A stretch of 64,000 nucleotides of DNA, taken from positions 1 through 64,000 of the forward strand of contig DBTN01000012.1 in NCBI GenBank assembly GCA_002307065.1, written 5' to 3'. Below the pieces are notes generated by a model. That model ran no database searches and was not told the origin of the DNA. It worked only from the letters and a program-made list of their open reading frames with translations. A program made the position numbers and the translations under genes. Source of the stretch: Akkermansiaceae bacterium UBA1315 (lineage in GTDB: Bacteria; Verrucomicrobiota; Verrucomicrobiia; Verrucomicrobiales; Akkermansiaceae). Shown piece by piece: positions 8,330-16,442 of the stretch (positions are counted from its first letter, which is position 1; every line of letters starts with the position of its first letter).

Positions 8330-9511
8330 TTGCGGAGTTTAGGGTTGCGGCAAAGCCTCCGCTTGCTACGTCGTTCCATCGACTTACCACTTTCCATCAC
8401 CGGTCTTGGAGCGCTTTCCGCCTTGGGCACAGGGGTTTCGGCGCATCGAACTGCGATTTTTGAAAAACGAATCCCTTTTCGTCCACTGAGCGAGTTGTTG
8501 GGAGAGCATAGTCCCCATGCCAAGAGGCCTGGCGCATGGATTGAAGATCGTTCGATTCTAAATCATCGCATGTGGAGTCCGGCGACGATGGCTGCTTTGA
8601 ACGCGGCGCGTCAGGCGATCGAAGATGCGGGATGGGGGGCGGAGGATTTGAAGGACGCGGCACTGATCGTAGGAACCAGTCGTGGAAATGCGGCAGGTTG
8701 GCTCGGGCCGTGGCCTGGTCGGCGGCCGTTCAAGTTGATGGCTGCGAGTAATACGATTCACAGCGAACCCGCGAGTGCGATCAGCATTGAGTTCGGTATT
8801 ACCGGGCCAAACCACGTTTTGGCGAGTGGCTGCTCCGCAGGTCTCGACGCGGCGGGAATCGCCATGATGATGGTGAAAACCGGTTTAGCGCCGCGTGCGC
8901 TCGCCGTCGCAGTGGATCTTCCACTGGTTCCGCTACTGCTCGATAATTATGCCTCGTCCGGTTTGTTATCCTCCCGGTTTTCACTCAATCCCTATCATCC
9001 CGAAAGCGCTGGATTCATCCCAGCGGAGGGAGCCGCCGCCATGGCGATCGAAGTAAAAACCGGTCGCTACCCGAAATTATTGCATTATGGCTGTAATTCG
9101 GATGCCTGCGATCCCGTTGGAATTCCCAAAGATGGTGGGCGTACGGCGGAACTGATTGATCGCGCGACCTCCGTTGTAGGCAATTGTGAATCAGTTTGTC
9201 CGCATGCAACTGGGACGGCAGTTCAGGCCATGGCCGATCCCGCGACGCTTCGGAAGTCATCCATTTCCCCGCAGGCCTCGCTTCATCTTTTAAAGCCCTA
9301 CATCGGACATACCATCGGTGCGAGTGGATTGCTGGAAAGTGTCATTCTGGCAGAATTTCTCAAAGGAGGGATGCTTCCTCCCAATCTAACAGGTCTTTAC
9401 GTGCCGGAAGGATTTCATATACCGGAATCATCCGTCCCGGCGACATCGTCTGTTTTCAAGCTTTCCCATGGGATGGGCGGGCACAATGCTCTTCTTGTTT
9501 TGTCATTATGA
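8330..9511 (+). CDS. beta-ketoacyl-ACP synthase (KAS I/II-like thiolase-fold enzyme)
   Basis: The protein of about 393 residues is a KAS-type condensing enzyme, which joins malonyl-ACP to an acyl primer. The full catalytic set is visible: Cys168 in ASGCSAG, His292 in PHATGTAVQ, Lys322 and His327 in LKPYIGHTIGASG. No ATG fits; the frame opens with TTG at 8330 or a later TTG/CTG, so the exact start is uncertain, but ITGLGALSALG near residue 23 is the usual KAS N-terminus. There is no acyl carrier protein or ketoreductase beside it. Its TGA overlaps the ATG of the next gene (ATGA), suggesting translational coupling with the transpeptidase-phosphatase fusion. Its product is unknown. Confidence 0.85.
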   Translation: MRSLGLRQSLRLLRRSIDLPLSITGLGALSALGTGVSAHRTAIFEKRIPFRPLSELLGEHSPHAKRPGAWIEDRSILNHRMWSPATMAALNAARQAIEDAGWGAEDLKDAALIVGTSRGNAAGWLGPWPGRRPFKLMAASNTIHSEPASAISIEFGITGPNHVLASGCSAGLDAAGIAMMMVKTGLAPRALAVAVDLPLVPLLLDNYASSGLLSSRFSLNPYHPESAGFIPAEGAAAMAIEVKTGRYPKLLHYGCNSDACDPVGIPKDGGRTAELIDRATSVVGNCESVCPHATGTAVQAMADPATLRKSSISPQASLHLLKPYIGHTIGASGLLESVILAEFLKGGMLPPNLTGLYVPEGFHIPESSVPATSSVFKLSHGMGGHNALLVLSL

Positions 9512-10650
9512 GTTATCTAACGCGTCTTGAAGTCTCCATCGATGATCAGCGTCTCGATGTGTTTGGTGGTGATCAATTGCTGAAAAGCTTTCCCATATCA
9601 ACCGGTGCCAAGGGTGTCGGGTTTAAAGAAGGAAGTTTTCGCACGCCGTTAGGACGGTTCCGGATTGTTGAAAAAATCGGTGAAGGGGAGCCGGTGGGAA
9701 CCATTTTCCGCGCGCGAGTGCCCTCTGGCATCTGGCGGGCGGAAGAAAGTGCCTCAGATGATCTGATTCTGACACGTATTTTGCGGCTTGATGGGTTGGA
9801 TGCCGAAAATGCCAATACATTCGAACGTTTTATCTACATCCATGGAACCAACTGCGAAGACCGACTGGGCGAACCATCGAGCCATGGATGTATCCGACTT
9901 TCTAACGCAGATATGCAGGAGCTTTTCGAAATGGTACCGTTAGAATCGGAGTTGATCATTCATCCTCCGACTCGCCGTCGTGGGAAGCTGATCTTTTTCG
10001 ACTGCGATTCGACTTTGTCGTCGATTGAGGGGATTGATGAACTTGCGAGATTTCGCGGGCCTGAAATCTATGCCGAGGTGGTCGCATTGACTCATGCGGC
10101 GATGAATGGTGAAGTTCCATTGGATCAGGTGTTTTCTTTAAGGATGGAGATCATTAAGCCGGACCGGGCGGCATGCGAAGCGGTGGCGGCTCAATATATC
10201 GAAACCATCACCCCTCATGCGCGGGAGTTGATCCAACTGCTGAAAGCCAATGGCTGGCTGCCAGTGATTTTGTCGGGAGGTTTTGCGCCGCTGATTCAGC
10301 CGTTGGCCAAGGAGCTCGGCATCGATCATGTCGAAGCCGTGCCGTTATATCTCAGCGAGGATGGTACTTATGCAGGTTTCGGAACGAGCTATCCGACAAC
10401 TCGGAACCTGGGCAAAAACGATATTATCCGAGAATGGAAGGCTGCTATGCTGCCGGAGCGAGTCGTGATGATGGGAGATGGTATTTCAGATTTGGAAACC
10501 ACACCGGACGTTGATCTATTTATCGGTTATGGAGGTGTGGTTTCGAGACCGAAAGTCATGGAGCATGCGGCATACACATTGATGGATATGAGCGATATGA
10601 ATGCCATTTTGAAAGTTGTATCAGAAGAAATGCCGTCAAAATCGGCGTAA
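9508..10650 (+). CDS. fusion of L,D-transpeptidase (YkuD) domain and SerB-like HAD phosphatase
   Basis: This single 380-residue frame joins two enzymes. Residues about 1-155 are a YkuD domain with the catalytic pattern complete: His112 in YIHGTN and Cys128 in SSHGCIRLSN. Residues about 158-380 are a phosphoserine-phosphatase-like HAD domain: nucleophile motif DCDST (Asp165, Asp167, Thr169), then EGIDELA, Ser256 in LSGGF, Lys303 in NLGKND, and GDGISD (Asp324, Asp328). There is no signal peptide or membrane segment, so the protein should be cytosolic, which is odd for a peptidoglycan transpeptidase. The fusion lies within one uninterrupted reading frame. The ATG overlaps the stop of the ketoacyl synthase gene. 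The HAD half could be the cell's SerB or act on another phosphomonoester; the YkuD substrate is unknown. Confidence 0.88.
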   Translation: MSYLTRLEVSIDDQRLDVFGGDQLLKSFPISTGAKGVGFKEGSFRTPLGRFRIVEKIGEGEPVGTIFRARVPSGIWRAEESASDDLILTRILRLDGLDAENANTFERFIYIHGTNCEDRLGEPSSHGCIRLSNADMQELFEMVPLESELIIHPPTRRRGKLIFFDCDSTLSSIEGIDELARFRGPEIYAEVVALTHAAMNGEVPLDQVFSLRMEIIKPDRAACEAVAAQYIETITPHARELIQLLKANGWLPVILSGGFAPLIQPLAKELGIDHVEAVPLYLSEDGTYAGFGTSYPTTRNLGKNDIIREWKAAMLPERVVMMGDGISDLETTPDVDLFIGYGGVVSRPKVMEHAAYTLMDMSDMNAILKVVSEEMPSKSA

Positions 10651-10722
10651 ATCAGATATATTTAGAGGAAATTCAGAAGTTTAACTTGTCTATATCAAGG
10701 TTGGTATTATTTTCCGAGCGTC

Positions 10723-11103
10723 ATGAGCACTAATACCAAGAAAGCCACCACCAAGGGCAAACGCTATTCCAGCGAAGAAAAGCAAGAGATTGTTGATTTT
10801 GTAAACAGCTTCAATGCTGAGAACGGACGCGGCGGTCAGAGCGCAGCATCCAAGAAGTTCGGCATCTCCCAGCTCACCGTCGCTAGCTGGTTGAAGGGTG
10901 CGGGTTCCGCTCCAGCAGCTCCTGCCAAGCGTGGTCCAAAGGCTGGTAAAGCAGCAGCCAAGAGCGCCGCAGCAAGCACCAAGTCCGGTGGAATCAATGG
11001 TAAATTGAGCGCACTCCTCGCGCTTGGAAACGAGATCGAGAAGACCGAAAAATCTCTCGCTCAATTGAAAGCCAAGTTCGCTTCGATCAAGGCTTCCCTG
11101 TAA
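10723..11103 (+). CDS. small HTH / alanine-lysine-rich DNA-binding protein
   Basis: The 126-residue protein has three parts. Residues about 13-50 (RYSSEEKQEIVDFV to QLTVASWLKG) form a helix-turn-helix like that of IS3-family transposase OrfA or related regulators. Residues about 52-82 are an Ala/Pro/Lys-rich linker resembling bacterial histone-H1-like tails (APAKRGPKAGKAAAKSAA). Residues about 90-126 are a predicted coiled coil (GNEIEKTEKSLAQLKAKF). No transposase catalytic part or inverted repeats are present, so I read it as a free-standing nucleoid or regulatory protein, not an IS fragment. It is monocistronic, with its own terminator just downstream. Function is inferred only from composition. 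Confidence 0.8.
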   Translation: MSTNTKKATTKGKRYSSEEKQEIVDFVNSFNAENGRGGQSAASKKFGISQLTVASWLKGAGSAPAAPAKRGPKAGKAAAKSAAASTKSGGINGKLSALLALGNEIEKTEKSLAQLKAKFASIKASL

Positions 11104-11129
11104 TTCTTGTTAGATTTATTCAAATCGAA

Positions 11130-11161
11130 AACCACCTCCTGTTTCGGGAGGTGGTTTTTTT
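11130..11161 (+). terminator. intrinsic terminator after the HTH protein gene
   Basis: A perfect 10-bp stem (AACCACCTCC at 11130-11139 with its complement at 11147-11156) encloses a seven-base loop and is followed by a run of seven T. It lies 27 bp after the stop codon of the HTH protein gene and before the convergent end of plsC. Confidence 0.9.
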
Positions 11162-11210
11162 GTATCTTTTTATGATGGAAAGACCGATCTGGATCCGCGC
11201 TTTTTGGAGC

Positions 11211-11816
11211 TTAGAGCGAAGCGATGGCATTCATGATTCGCTTGGCGATCTGATCGTAGCCGTCTTTATCTCTGACGCTTTTGAGCTCTTCCGGAGTCAG
11301 TCGGATCGGTTCCCCGATCGAAACGGTGATGCGTGCGAAACGGATGCGGGCGGATCCTCGAGGGAGCGCTTCCCGCGCACCACGAATGCGGACCGGTTGG
11401 ATCACCGCTCCGGATTTCACGGCGATCAGACCAATTCCGGGTGCGGCTTCACCGAGGCTTCCGTCCAGGGTTCTTGCTCCTTCGGGAAATACCAGTACGC
11501 GATGACCTTCTTTGAGTCGTTTGATGATGGTCTTGAGACTGGCCATGTCAGGCCGTTCTTGGTCCACCGGGATCGCATTCCATTGGCGGTAGAGCCATTT
11601 GGCAAATCCGCGGAAAAGCGTTTTTCTCGCGAGAAACGTCATTTCCGTTTGATAGAGATTTCCGATGAGAGGGGGATCGAGAAAGCTTTGGTGATTCGAA
11701 GCGACGAGGACTGGTCCTTCGGTGATAAGGTTTTCCCGGCCTTCGATTCGGAGGCCAAAGAGACTGCGGAAAGCCGCACCGAATGCCATCCATCCCGTCC
11801 AATAAATCCACTTCAT
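11211..11816 (-). CDS. plsC: 1-acyl-sn-glycerol-3-phosphate acyltransferase
   Basis: PlsC acylates lysophosphatidic acid to phosphatidic acid at the inner membrane. The 201-residue protein shows the family motifs in order: NHQSFLDP (the HX4D catalytic motif), ARKTLFRGF, VFPEGART and a proline-containing VIQPVRIRGA. The N-terminal segment MKWIYWTGWMAFGAAF is a membrane anchor or amphipathic helix. It lies 33 bp downstream of cmk in the minus-strand tyrA-aroA-cmk-plsC group; cmk next to plsC is a common bacterial arrangement. Confidence 0.92.
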   Translation of the reverse strand: MKWIYWTGWMAFGAAFRSLFGLRIEGRENLITEGPVLVASNHQSFLDPPLIGNLYQTEMTFLARKTLFRGFAKWLYRQWNAIPVDQERPDMASLKTIIKRLKEGHRVLVFPEGARTLDGSLGEAAPGIGLIAVKSGAVIQPVRIRGAREALPRGSARIRFARITVSIGEPIRLTPEELKSVRDKDGYDQIAKRIMNAIASL

Positions 11817-11849
11817 AATAGATTGGTCTAACCGAATTCCAGAGAATCC

Positions 11850-12515
11850 CTACAAGGCGAGGCCTTGTTGTTTCAAGATATCAAGCGCGGCCGAGAGTCC
11901 GCTTTCGATCGTATGATCCGAGGTGTCTAGAATCACCGCTCCTTCCGGGACGATCAGTGGAGCGGTCGCGCGAGCGCTGTCTGCGGCGTCACGTTTGGCG
12001 ATCGCATCGATTTCGCCGATTTTGACACGCCGTGCGGCACGGATGTTTTCCGCGGCGGTGACATAGATTTTGAAAGGGGTGTCGGGAAACACCACTGAGC
12101 CGATATCGCGGCCTTCCATGATCAGGCTGGAGTGTTGAAGGTAATCTCGCTGCAAGCCGACGAGTTTTTCCCGAACTTCGGGGATGGCTGCGATGGTGGA
12201 GACGTTCGCATTGACCTTTTCACTGCGGAGTTCTTCGTTGAGAAGCTGGCCGTCGATGGCGATGGTGGACTCGATGCCATCGCTGCCGCAGGTGATGTTC
12301 ATCTTTCGGAGGAGAGTCACCACCTTGGGTGAATCTTCCGGCTGGAGGTTTTCCTGAAGGGTTTTCCAAGTAACCGCGCGGTACATCGCACCGGAATTGA
12401 CCATGACAAGACCGAGCCGTTTCGCCAGTTCGCGGGCGAGCGTGCTCTTTCCTGAAGCGGCGGGACCGTCGATGGCGATGGCGAATCGACCGGTTTCTGG
12501 ATCGTGAAGGTTCAC
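11850..12515 (-). CDS. cmk: cytidylate kinase
   Basis: Cmk phosphorylates CMP and dCMP in pyrimidine salvage and CTP supply. The 221-residue protein has the P-loop IDGPAASGKSTLAREL at residues about 14-30, NSGAMYRAVTW (NMP-binding), EGRDIGSVVFPD and RAARRVKIGEID. The start is a GTG at 12515 whose bases overlap the TGA of aroA, so translation is probably coupled. It sits between aroA and plsC. Confidence 0.95.
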   Translation of the reverse strand: MNLHDPETGRFAIAIDGPAASGKSTLARELAKRLGLVMVNSGAMYRAVTWKTLQENLQPEDSPKVVTLLRKMNITCGSDGIESTIAIDGQLLNEELRSEKVNANVSTIAAIPEVREKLVGLQRDYLQHSSLIMEGRDIGSVVFPDTPFKIYVTAAENIRAARRVKIGEIDAIAKRDAADSARATAPLIVPEGAVILDTSDHTIESGLSAALDILKQQGLAL

Positions 12516-13864
12516 TCTTTCGACAAGGTTGGCAGGATGAAATCGGCTGGGTCGGATCGCTCATGGCGAATCGCGCTCAGGTGGTGAGAGAAACCCGGAT
12601 AGGAGGTGTTCACGCAGGCGGTGTTGCGGATGATGGTTTCGCCCGCGGCGAAAAGTCCTGCGATGGCGAAGGCCATGGCGATCCGGTGATCTCCGTAGCT
12701 GTCGAGATCCGCGCCATGCAAAGGAAGGCCGCCTTGAATTTCCATGCCGTCGTCAAATTCGGTGATGTCGGCACCCATCGCTCGGAGGTTGTCGACCACG
12801 GTGGTAATGCGATCGGTTTCCTTGACGCGGAGTTCGCGAGCGTTGCGGATGACCGTGCGACCTTTCGCCAATGCTGCTGCGACGGCGATGACCGGTATTT
12901 CGTCGATGAGGTTGGGAACTTCTTCCGGGAGAATGGTGGTGCCGGTGAGCTCCGCGCCGTGGATCTCGATATTGCCGATCGGTTCGCCGTGGTTGTTATG
13001 AACGATGTCGATCATGTGTGCTCCCATTCGGCTGAGCACTTTGAGGATGGCGGTGCGTGTTGGATTTAATCCGACGTTTTTGATCAATAGGCGTGAGCCG
13101 GGGAGAGCGGCGGCGGCGACCAGCCAGAATGCGGCGCTTGAGATATCTCCGGGAACTTCGAAGTCACATGATTCTGGAATCTGTCCGCCGTGGACGGAGA
13201 TCACATTTCCTTCGGTGCGCGTGCTGACTTGGAAGGAGGCGAGCATGCGCTCGGTATGATCGCGCGTTTCCGCTGGCTGAATGACGGTGGTTTTTCCTTC
13301 GGTGAAAAGTCCAGCGAGCAGGACGGCGCTTTTGACCTGAGCGCTGGCGACGGGCATGTCGTAAGTGATCGGTTTGAGCGTGGCGCCGTGGATTCGGAGT
13401 GGAGCGCAGCCGGGGTTTTTTCCAAGCGTTTCCAGGTTTGCGCCCATCTGTCCGAGAGGGATTGTGATCCGTCCCATCGGGCGGGAGGAAAGCGAGGCGT
13501 CGCCGAAAAGTTCGGAGGTGAAGGATTGACCGGCGAGCAGGCCGGCGAGCAAGCGCATCCCGGTTCCGGAATTGCCGCAGTCGATGGGTTCGGCTGGCGG
13601 GCTGAGTTTCATCGACTGTCCGTGAAGCCGCAGCTTGGTCGGGCCGTAGTCTTTGAGTTCTTCGAGCACTTCATGACGGGCACCGAGTGCTTTCATGGCG
13701 TTGAGCGTGTTGATGCAATCTTCGCTGGGGAGGAAGTTGCTGATCACGCACGGGCCGTTGGAAAGTCCGCCGAGGATGGCGGCGCGGTGTGACATGCTTT
13801 TGTCGCCTGGGACGCTGAATTCAGCGTGCAGTTTGGAGATGGCTTTGACTCGGAATTCCGACAT
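12512..13864 (-). CDS. aroA: 3-phosphoshikimate 1-carboxyvinyltransferase (EPSP synthase)
   Basis: AroA joins PEP to shikimate 3-phosphate in chorismate synthesis. I start it at MSEFRVKAI (ATG 13862-13864), giving 450 residues, the normal length. Signatures are VPGDKSMSHRAAIL (with Lys and Ser binding substrates), DCGNSGTGMRLLAGLLAG, GDASLSSRPMGRI, ARELRVKETDRI and SYGDHRIAMAFAIAG. The second motif has Gly at the position just after the TGMR-like core in the pattern of class I/II intermediates; glyphosate sensitivity cannot be judged by eye. The gene lies 11 bp after tyrA and overlaps cmk, so the aromatic and nucleotide genes form one operon. Confidence 0.96.
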   Translation of the reverse strand: MSEFRVKAISKLHAEFSVPGDKSMSHRAAILGGLSNGPCVISNFLPSEDCINTLNAMKALGARHEVLEELKDYGPTKLRLHGQSMKLSPPAEPIDCGNSGTGMRLLAGLLAGQSFTSELFGDASLSSRPMGRITIPLGQMGANLETLGKNPGCAPLRIHGATLKPITYDMPVASAQVKSAVLLAGLFTEGKTTVIQPAETRDHTERMLASFQVSTRTEGNVISVHGGQIPESCDFEVPGDISSAAFWLVAAAALPGSRLLIKNVGLNPTRTAILKVLSRMGAHMIDIVHNNHGEPIGNIEIHGAELTGTTILPEEVPNLIDEIPVIAVAAALAKGRTVIRNARELRVKETDRITTVVDNLRAMGADITEFDDGMEIQGGLPLHGADLDSYGDHRIAMAFAIAGLFAAGETIIRNTACVNTSYPGFSHHLSAIRHERSDPADFILPTLSKE

Positions 13865-13875
13865 GGGAGAGAAAA

Positions 13876-14736
13876 CTAACGGAGAGGATTGAGGGTGTCG
13901 CGTCGCTGTTTGGCGGTGGCCAGCCATTGACGGGTCATTTCATGGTCGCCCTTTTCGAGGCTGGCAAGGATTTCGCTTAGATCGGAAAGAGTTTCACGAA
14001 GCGGGGCGAGGAGTGCGGAGCGATTTTCAAGCAGGATTTCCGCCCACATTTCCGGATTTCCGCCTGCGACGCGGGTGGTGTCCCGAAGTCCGCCGCCGCC
14101 GAACTTGCCATCGGCCGGCTGTTCCAAACAGATCCGAGCACCACTGGCGGCGAGAATATGAGGGAGGTGGCTGATGCGTGCGACCAAGCGATCGTGATCC
14201 GCAGCGTCCATCCAAGAATTCCGGCAACCGATGCTTCGCCAAAACCGGTCAAGGGCTTCGACGAGAGGATTCGCGATTTGCTGATCGTTAGTGAGTAAGC
14301 AGGCGGCGTTTTGAAACAAATCGGCCCGGGCGGCGGAGAGGCCGTTTTTTTCCGAACCTGCCATGGGGTGGCTGCCGATGAAGGGGATGCCGCGATCGGC
14401 GAGAAGCGTGCCGACGGTTTGGTGGGGAGCTGACTTGACGCTGCCAACGTCGGTGAAAAGGCAGTTTGTTGAAACTCCAGCCGCGAGAGATTTTTCGACC
14501 AAGGACGTCATCGCGCCCACGGGGACGGCGAGGATGATCAGATCGGCATCGCGCACGGCGGTGGATAAATCCGAGGTTACCCCCGGGATTCCGAGTTTTT
14601 CGGCTTCGGTGACGGTTTCAGATCGGCGTGCCCAAAGACGGACCGCCGGGGGATTTTCTAAAAGCGGTAGCGCTAGGGCCAGAGAGCCACCGAGCAGCCC
14701 GCCGCCGAGAATCGTTACCTTTGAAAAATCAGTCAT
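13876..14736 (-). CDS. tyrA: prephenate/arogenate dehydrogenase
   Basis: TyrA oxidatively decarboxylates prephenate (or arogenate) towards tyrosine. The 286-residue protein opens with the NAD(P)-binding fold TILGGGLLGGSLALAL, followed by ILAVPVGAM, TDVGSVKSA and the catalytic HPMAGSEKNGL; DHDRLVARISHLPHILA is the typical helical C-terminal segment. I begin at MTDFSKVTILGG (ATG 14734-14736), since the extra 15 residues from an upstream in-frame start add nothing family-like. Cofactor and substrate preference are not evident. It is first of the tightly packed tyrA-aroA-cmk-plsC series. Confidence 0.93.
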   Translation of the reverse strand: MTDFSKVTILGGGLLGGSLALALPLLENPPAVRLWARRSETVTEAEKLGIPGVTSDLSTAVRDADLIILAVPVGAMTSLVEKSLAAGVSTNCLFTDVGSVKSAPHQTVGTLLADRGIPFIGSHPMAGSEKNGLSAARADLFQNAACLLTNDQQIANPLVEALDRFWRSIGCRNSWMDAADHDRLVARISHLPHILAASGARICLEQPADGKFGGGGLRDTTRVAGGNPEMWAEILLENRSALLAPLRETLSDLSEILASLEKGDHEMTRQWLATAKQRRDTLNPLR

Positions 14737-14813
14737 CGAAAATGAAGCGACCGGGTCCAGTGCGCCGGACCCGGTCAGCATGCTTAAAGTGAGGTCACCG
14801 GGAACCGTGAAAA

Positions 14814-15245
14814 TTACGGAACGCGGAAATACTTCTTCTCGGCAGCCGGATACGTCGGATCTTGGACGAGGGTGCCGCTTGGGATGTCACGCACGTCGAC
14901 GACCTTGTTGTTGTAAGGGCTGAAGACGAATCCTTCTTTTCCGGGGACCGGGTTGGCGAAGGAATAGTCGGTGCGTTTGGGTTCCGCCGGTTTGGATGGA
15001 GTGCTTGGCGCAGCGGTTTCGCGAGGTGCCTGAGAAGGCGGGTTATCGCCGATATCAGTCGGAGTTTGCTCAGCGCGTTCCTTCATGCGGTTGCGCTGTT
15101 CCTGGATGGCCTGCTGATTCTGTGCGGTAACGGATTCATCCGCAGTGCGTTGTGGGCGGATTTGGCGATCTTCAGGAAGAGGATAGCAAGAAACGAACAA
15201 CACACTCGAAAGCGTTGCCAGGCAAGGGAGGAGTTTAGGAGTCAT
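14814..15245 (-). CDS. small proline-rich lipoprotein of unknown function
   Basis: The 143-residue protein begins with a lipoprotein signal (MTPKLLPCLATLSSVLFVSC), with Cys20 as the likely lipidation site. The mature part is hydrophilic and rich in Pro, Gln and Arg up to about residue 100, then ends in a compact segment (GFVFSPYNNKVVDVRDI, VQDPTYPAAEKKYFRVP) that seems conserved in similar small verrucomicrobial lipoproteins as I recall them. No enzymatic motif is seen. It lies 77 bp upstream of tyrA on the same strand and is divergent from the LuxE-like gene. Confidence 0.75.
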   Translation of the reverse strand: MTPKLLPCLATLSSVLFVSCYPLPEDRQIRPQRTADESVTAQNQQAIQEQRNRMKERAEQTPTDIGDNPPSQAPRETAAPSTPSKPAEPKRTDYSFANPVPGKEGFVFSPYNNKVVDVRDIPSGTLVQDPTYPAAEKKYFRVP

Positions 15246-15404
15246 AGAAGAAAAAGAAAAAGGTTCAGGACGCATCTGAGGAAAAGATATACCGGTGGAC
15301 GGACTGTATGATGATCTTTGTTGGTCAGTCGTCAAGCAGGCCTTGACCTCTTCTTTCGCAAGATCACGGCTTTTCAAGTGGCTCTGGCACGAATAGGAAC
15401 GGGT

Positions 15405-16442
15405 GTGGACCGGGAGCGGGCAATAAAAGAGCGGCTGATGGCTTGGATGCGAGGAGCGGGAAATCCGTGGGCCTCGTTCGAACAGGCGGCGATGGAGCTA
15501 TTTGAATTTCAATTTGAGCGTAACGTGCCTTACCGCCGGTTCTGCGAGTCGCTTGGGAAAACGCCAAAAGATCTGGGGAGCTGGCTGGAAATTCCGGCGC
15601 TGCCCACGGACGCGTTCAAGTTTCCCACGTTTCGGCCAAGGAGTTTCTCTGAAAAACGGGTGACACGGCGATTTTTGACTTCGGGGACGACCAAGGATGT
15701 CCGTGGCGTTCATGAATTTCCGGATTTCGATCTTTACCGCACCTCCATCAAGGAGAGCTGGCGAACCCTGAATTTGCCGGAAATCGCCGACGCTTGGTTT
15801 CTTTCGCAATCTCCGTCGGTCGCGCCGGAATCTTCTTTGGTCGCGATGTTCGAGGTCCTGGGTGACGGGTCGTCCGACCGGTGGTTGATCGATGAATCGG
15901 GAAAATTCCAGCTTTCGGCGTTCCGGGAACGGGCGCGCGGGGAGCAACCAGTTTGTTTGTTTTCGACGGCGCTGGCGCTGTTGAGATTGATCGAAACGGA
16001 AGAACCGATTGTGCTGCCGACCGGATCGTGGATTTTCGAAACCGGTGGCTATAAAGGCCTTACGGAAACGCTGGAGCCGGAGATCTTTCGGCAAAAAGTC
16101 GGGACGTTTTTTGGAATTTCACCGGGGAAAATTCTGAACGAGTACAGCATGACCGAGCTTTCGTCGCAGTTTTATCGCTGGCCGGACGATGCCGGACATC
16201 GCGGGCCGGAATGGACGCGCATCCGGGTGATTGATCCTGAAACCGGTCGCGTTGCAAAAGACGGCGAAGCGGGTTATTTGGAGATTCTTGATTTGGCGAA
16301 CCTCGGCTCCGTATTGGCGATTCGCACCCAGGATTTGGCAATTTCGCAAGGTCCGGCGGAATTTTTACTTCTCGGGCGCGATCCTGGAGCGCTGCCGCGA
16401 GGGTGTTCGAGAGCGGCGGACGATCTTTTGAAAAACCGATGA
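15405..16442 (+). CDS. LuxE-like acyl-protein synthetase
   Basis: The protein belongs to the LuxE/acyl-protein synthetase branch of adenylating enzymes, which activate a fatty acid as acyl-AMP and pass it to a cysteine for reduction. Motifs are FQFERNVPYRRFCE, the nucleotide loop FLTSGTTKDVRGVHEF, PTGSWIFETGGYKG and NEYSMTELSSQFY. I prefer the GTG at 15405 because AGGA lies six bases before it (345 residues); alternatives are GTG 15378 and an in-frame start at 15318. The stop overlaps the ATG of the LuxC-like gene, so the two form a unit equivalent to the synthetase and reductase of the luminescence fatty-acid reductase. No luciferase genes are nearby. Confidence 0.88.
   Translation: MDRERAIKERLMAWMRGAGNPWASFEQAAMELFEFQFERNVPYRRFCESLGKTPKDLGSWLEIPALPTDAFKFPTFRPRSFSEKRVTRRFLTSGTTKDVRGVHEFPDFDLYRTSIKESWRTLNLPEIADAWFLSQSPSVAPESSLVAMFEVLGDGSSDRWLIDESGKFQLSAFRERARGEQPVCLFSTALALLRLIETEEPIVLPTGSWIFETGGYKGLTETLEPEIFRQKVGTFFGISPGKILNEYSMTELSSQFYRWPDDAGHRGPEWTRIRVIDPETGRVAKDGEAGYLEILDLANLGSVLAIRTQDLAISQGPAEFLLLGRDPGALPRGCSRAADDLLKNR

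Noticed and set aside
10680..10710. Promoter with TTTAAC and TATTAT before the HTH gene
   Set aside because: The spacer would be 19 bases (or 13 with TTGTCT), so the match is too poor to report.
10723..11103. Insertion-sequence fragment
   Set aside because: The HTH resembles IS3 OrfA, but there is no orfB, terminal inverted repeat or target duplication; the gene has its own terminator and a distinct tail.
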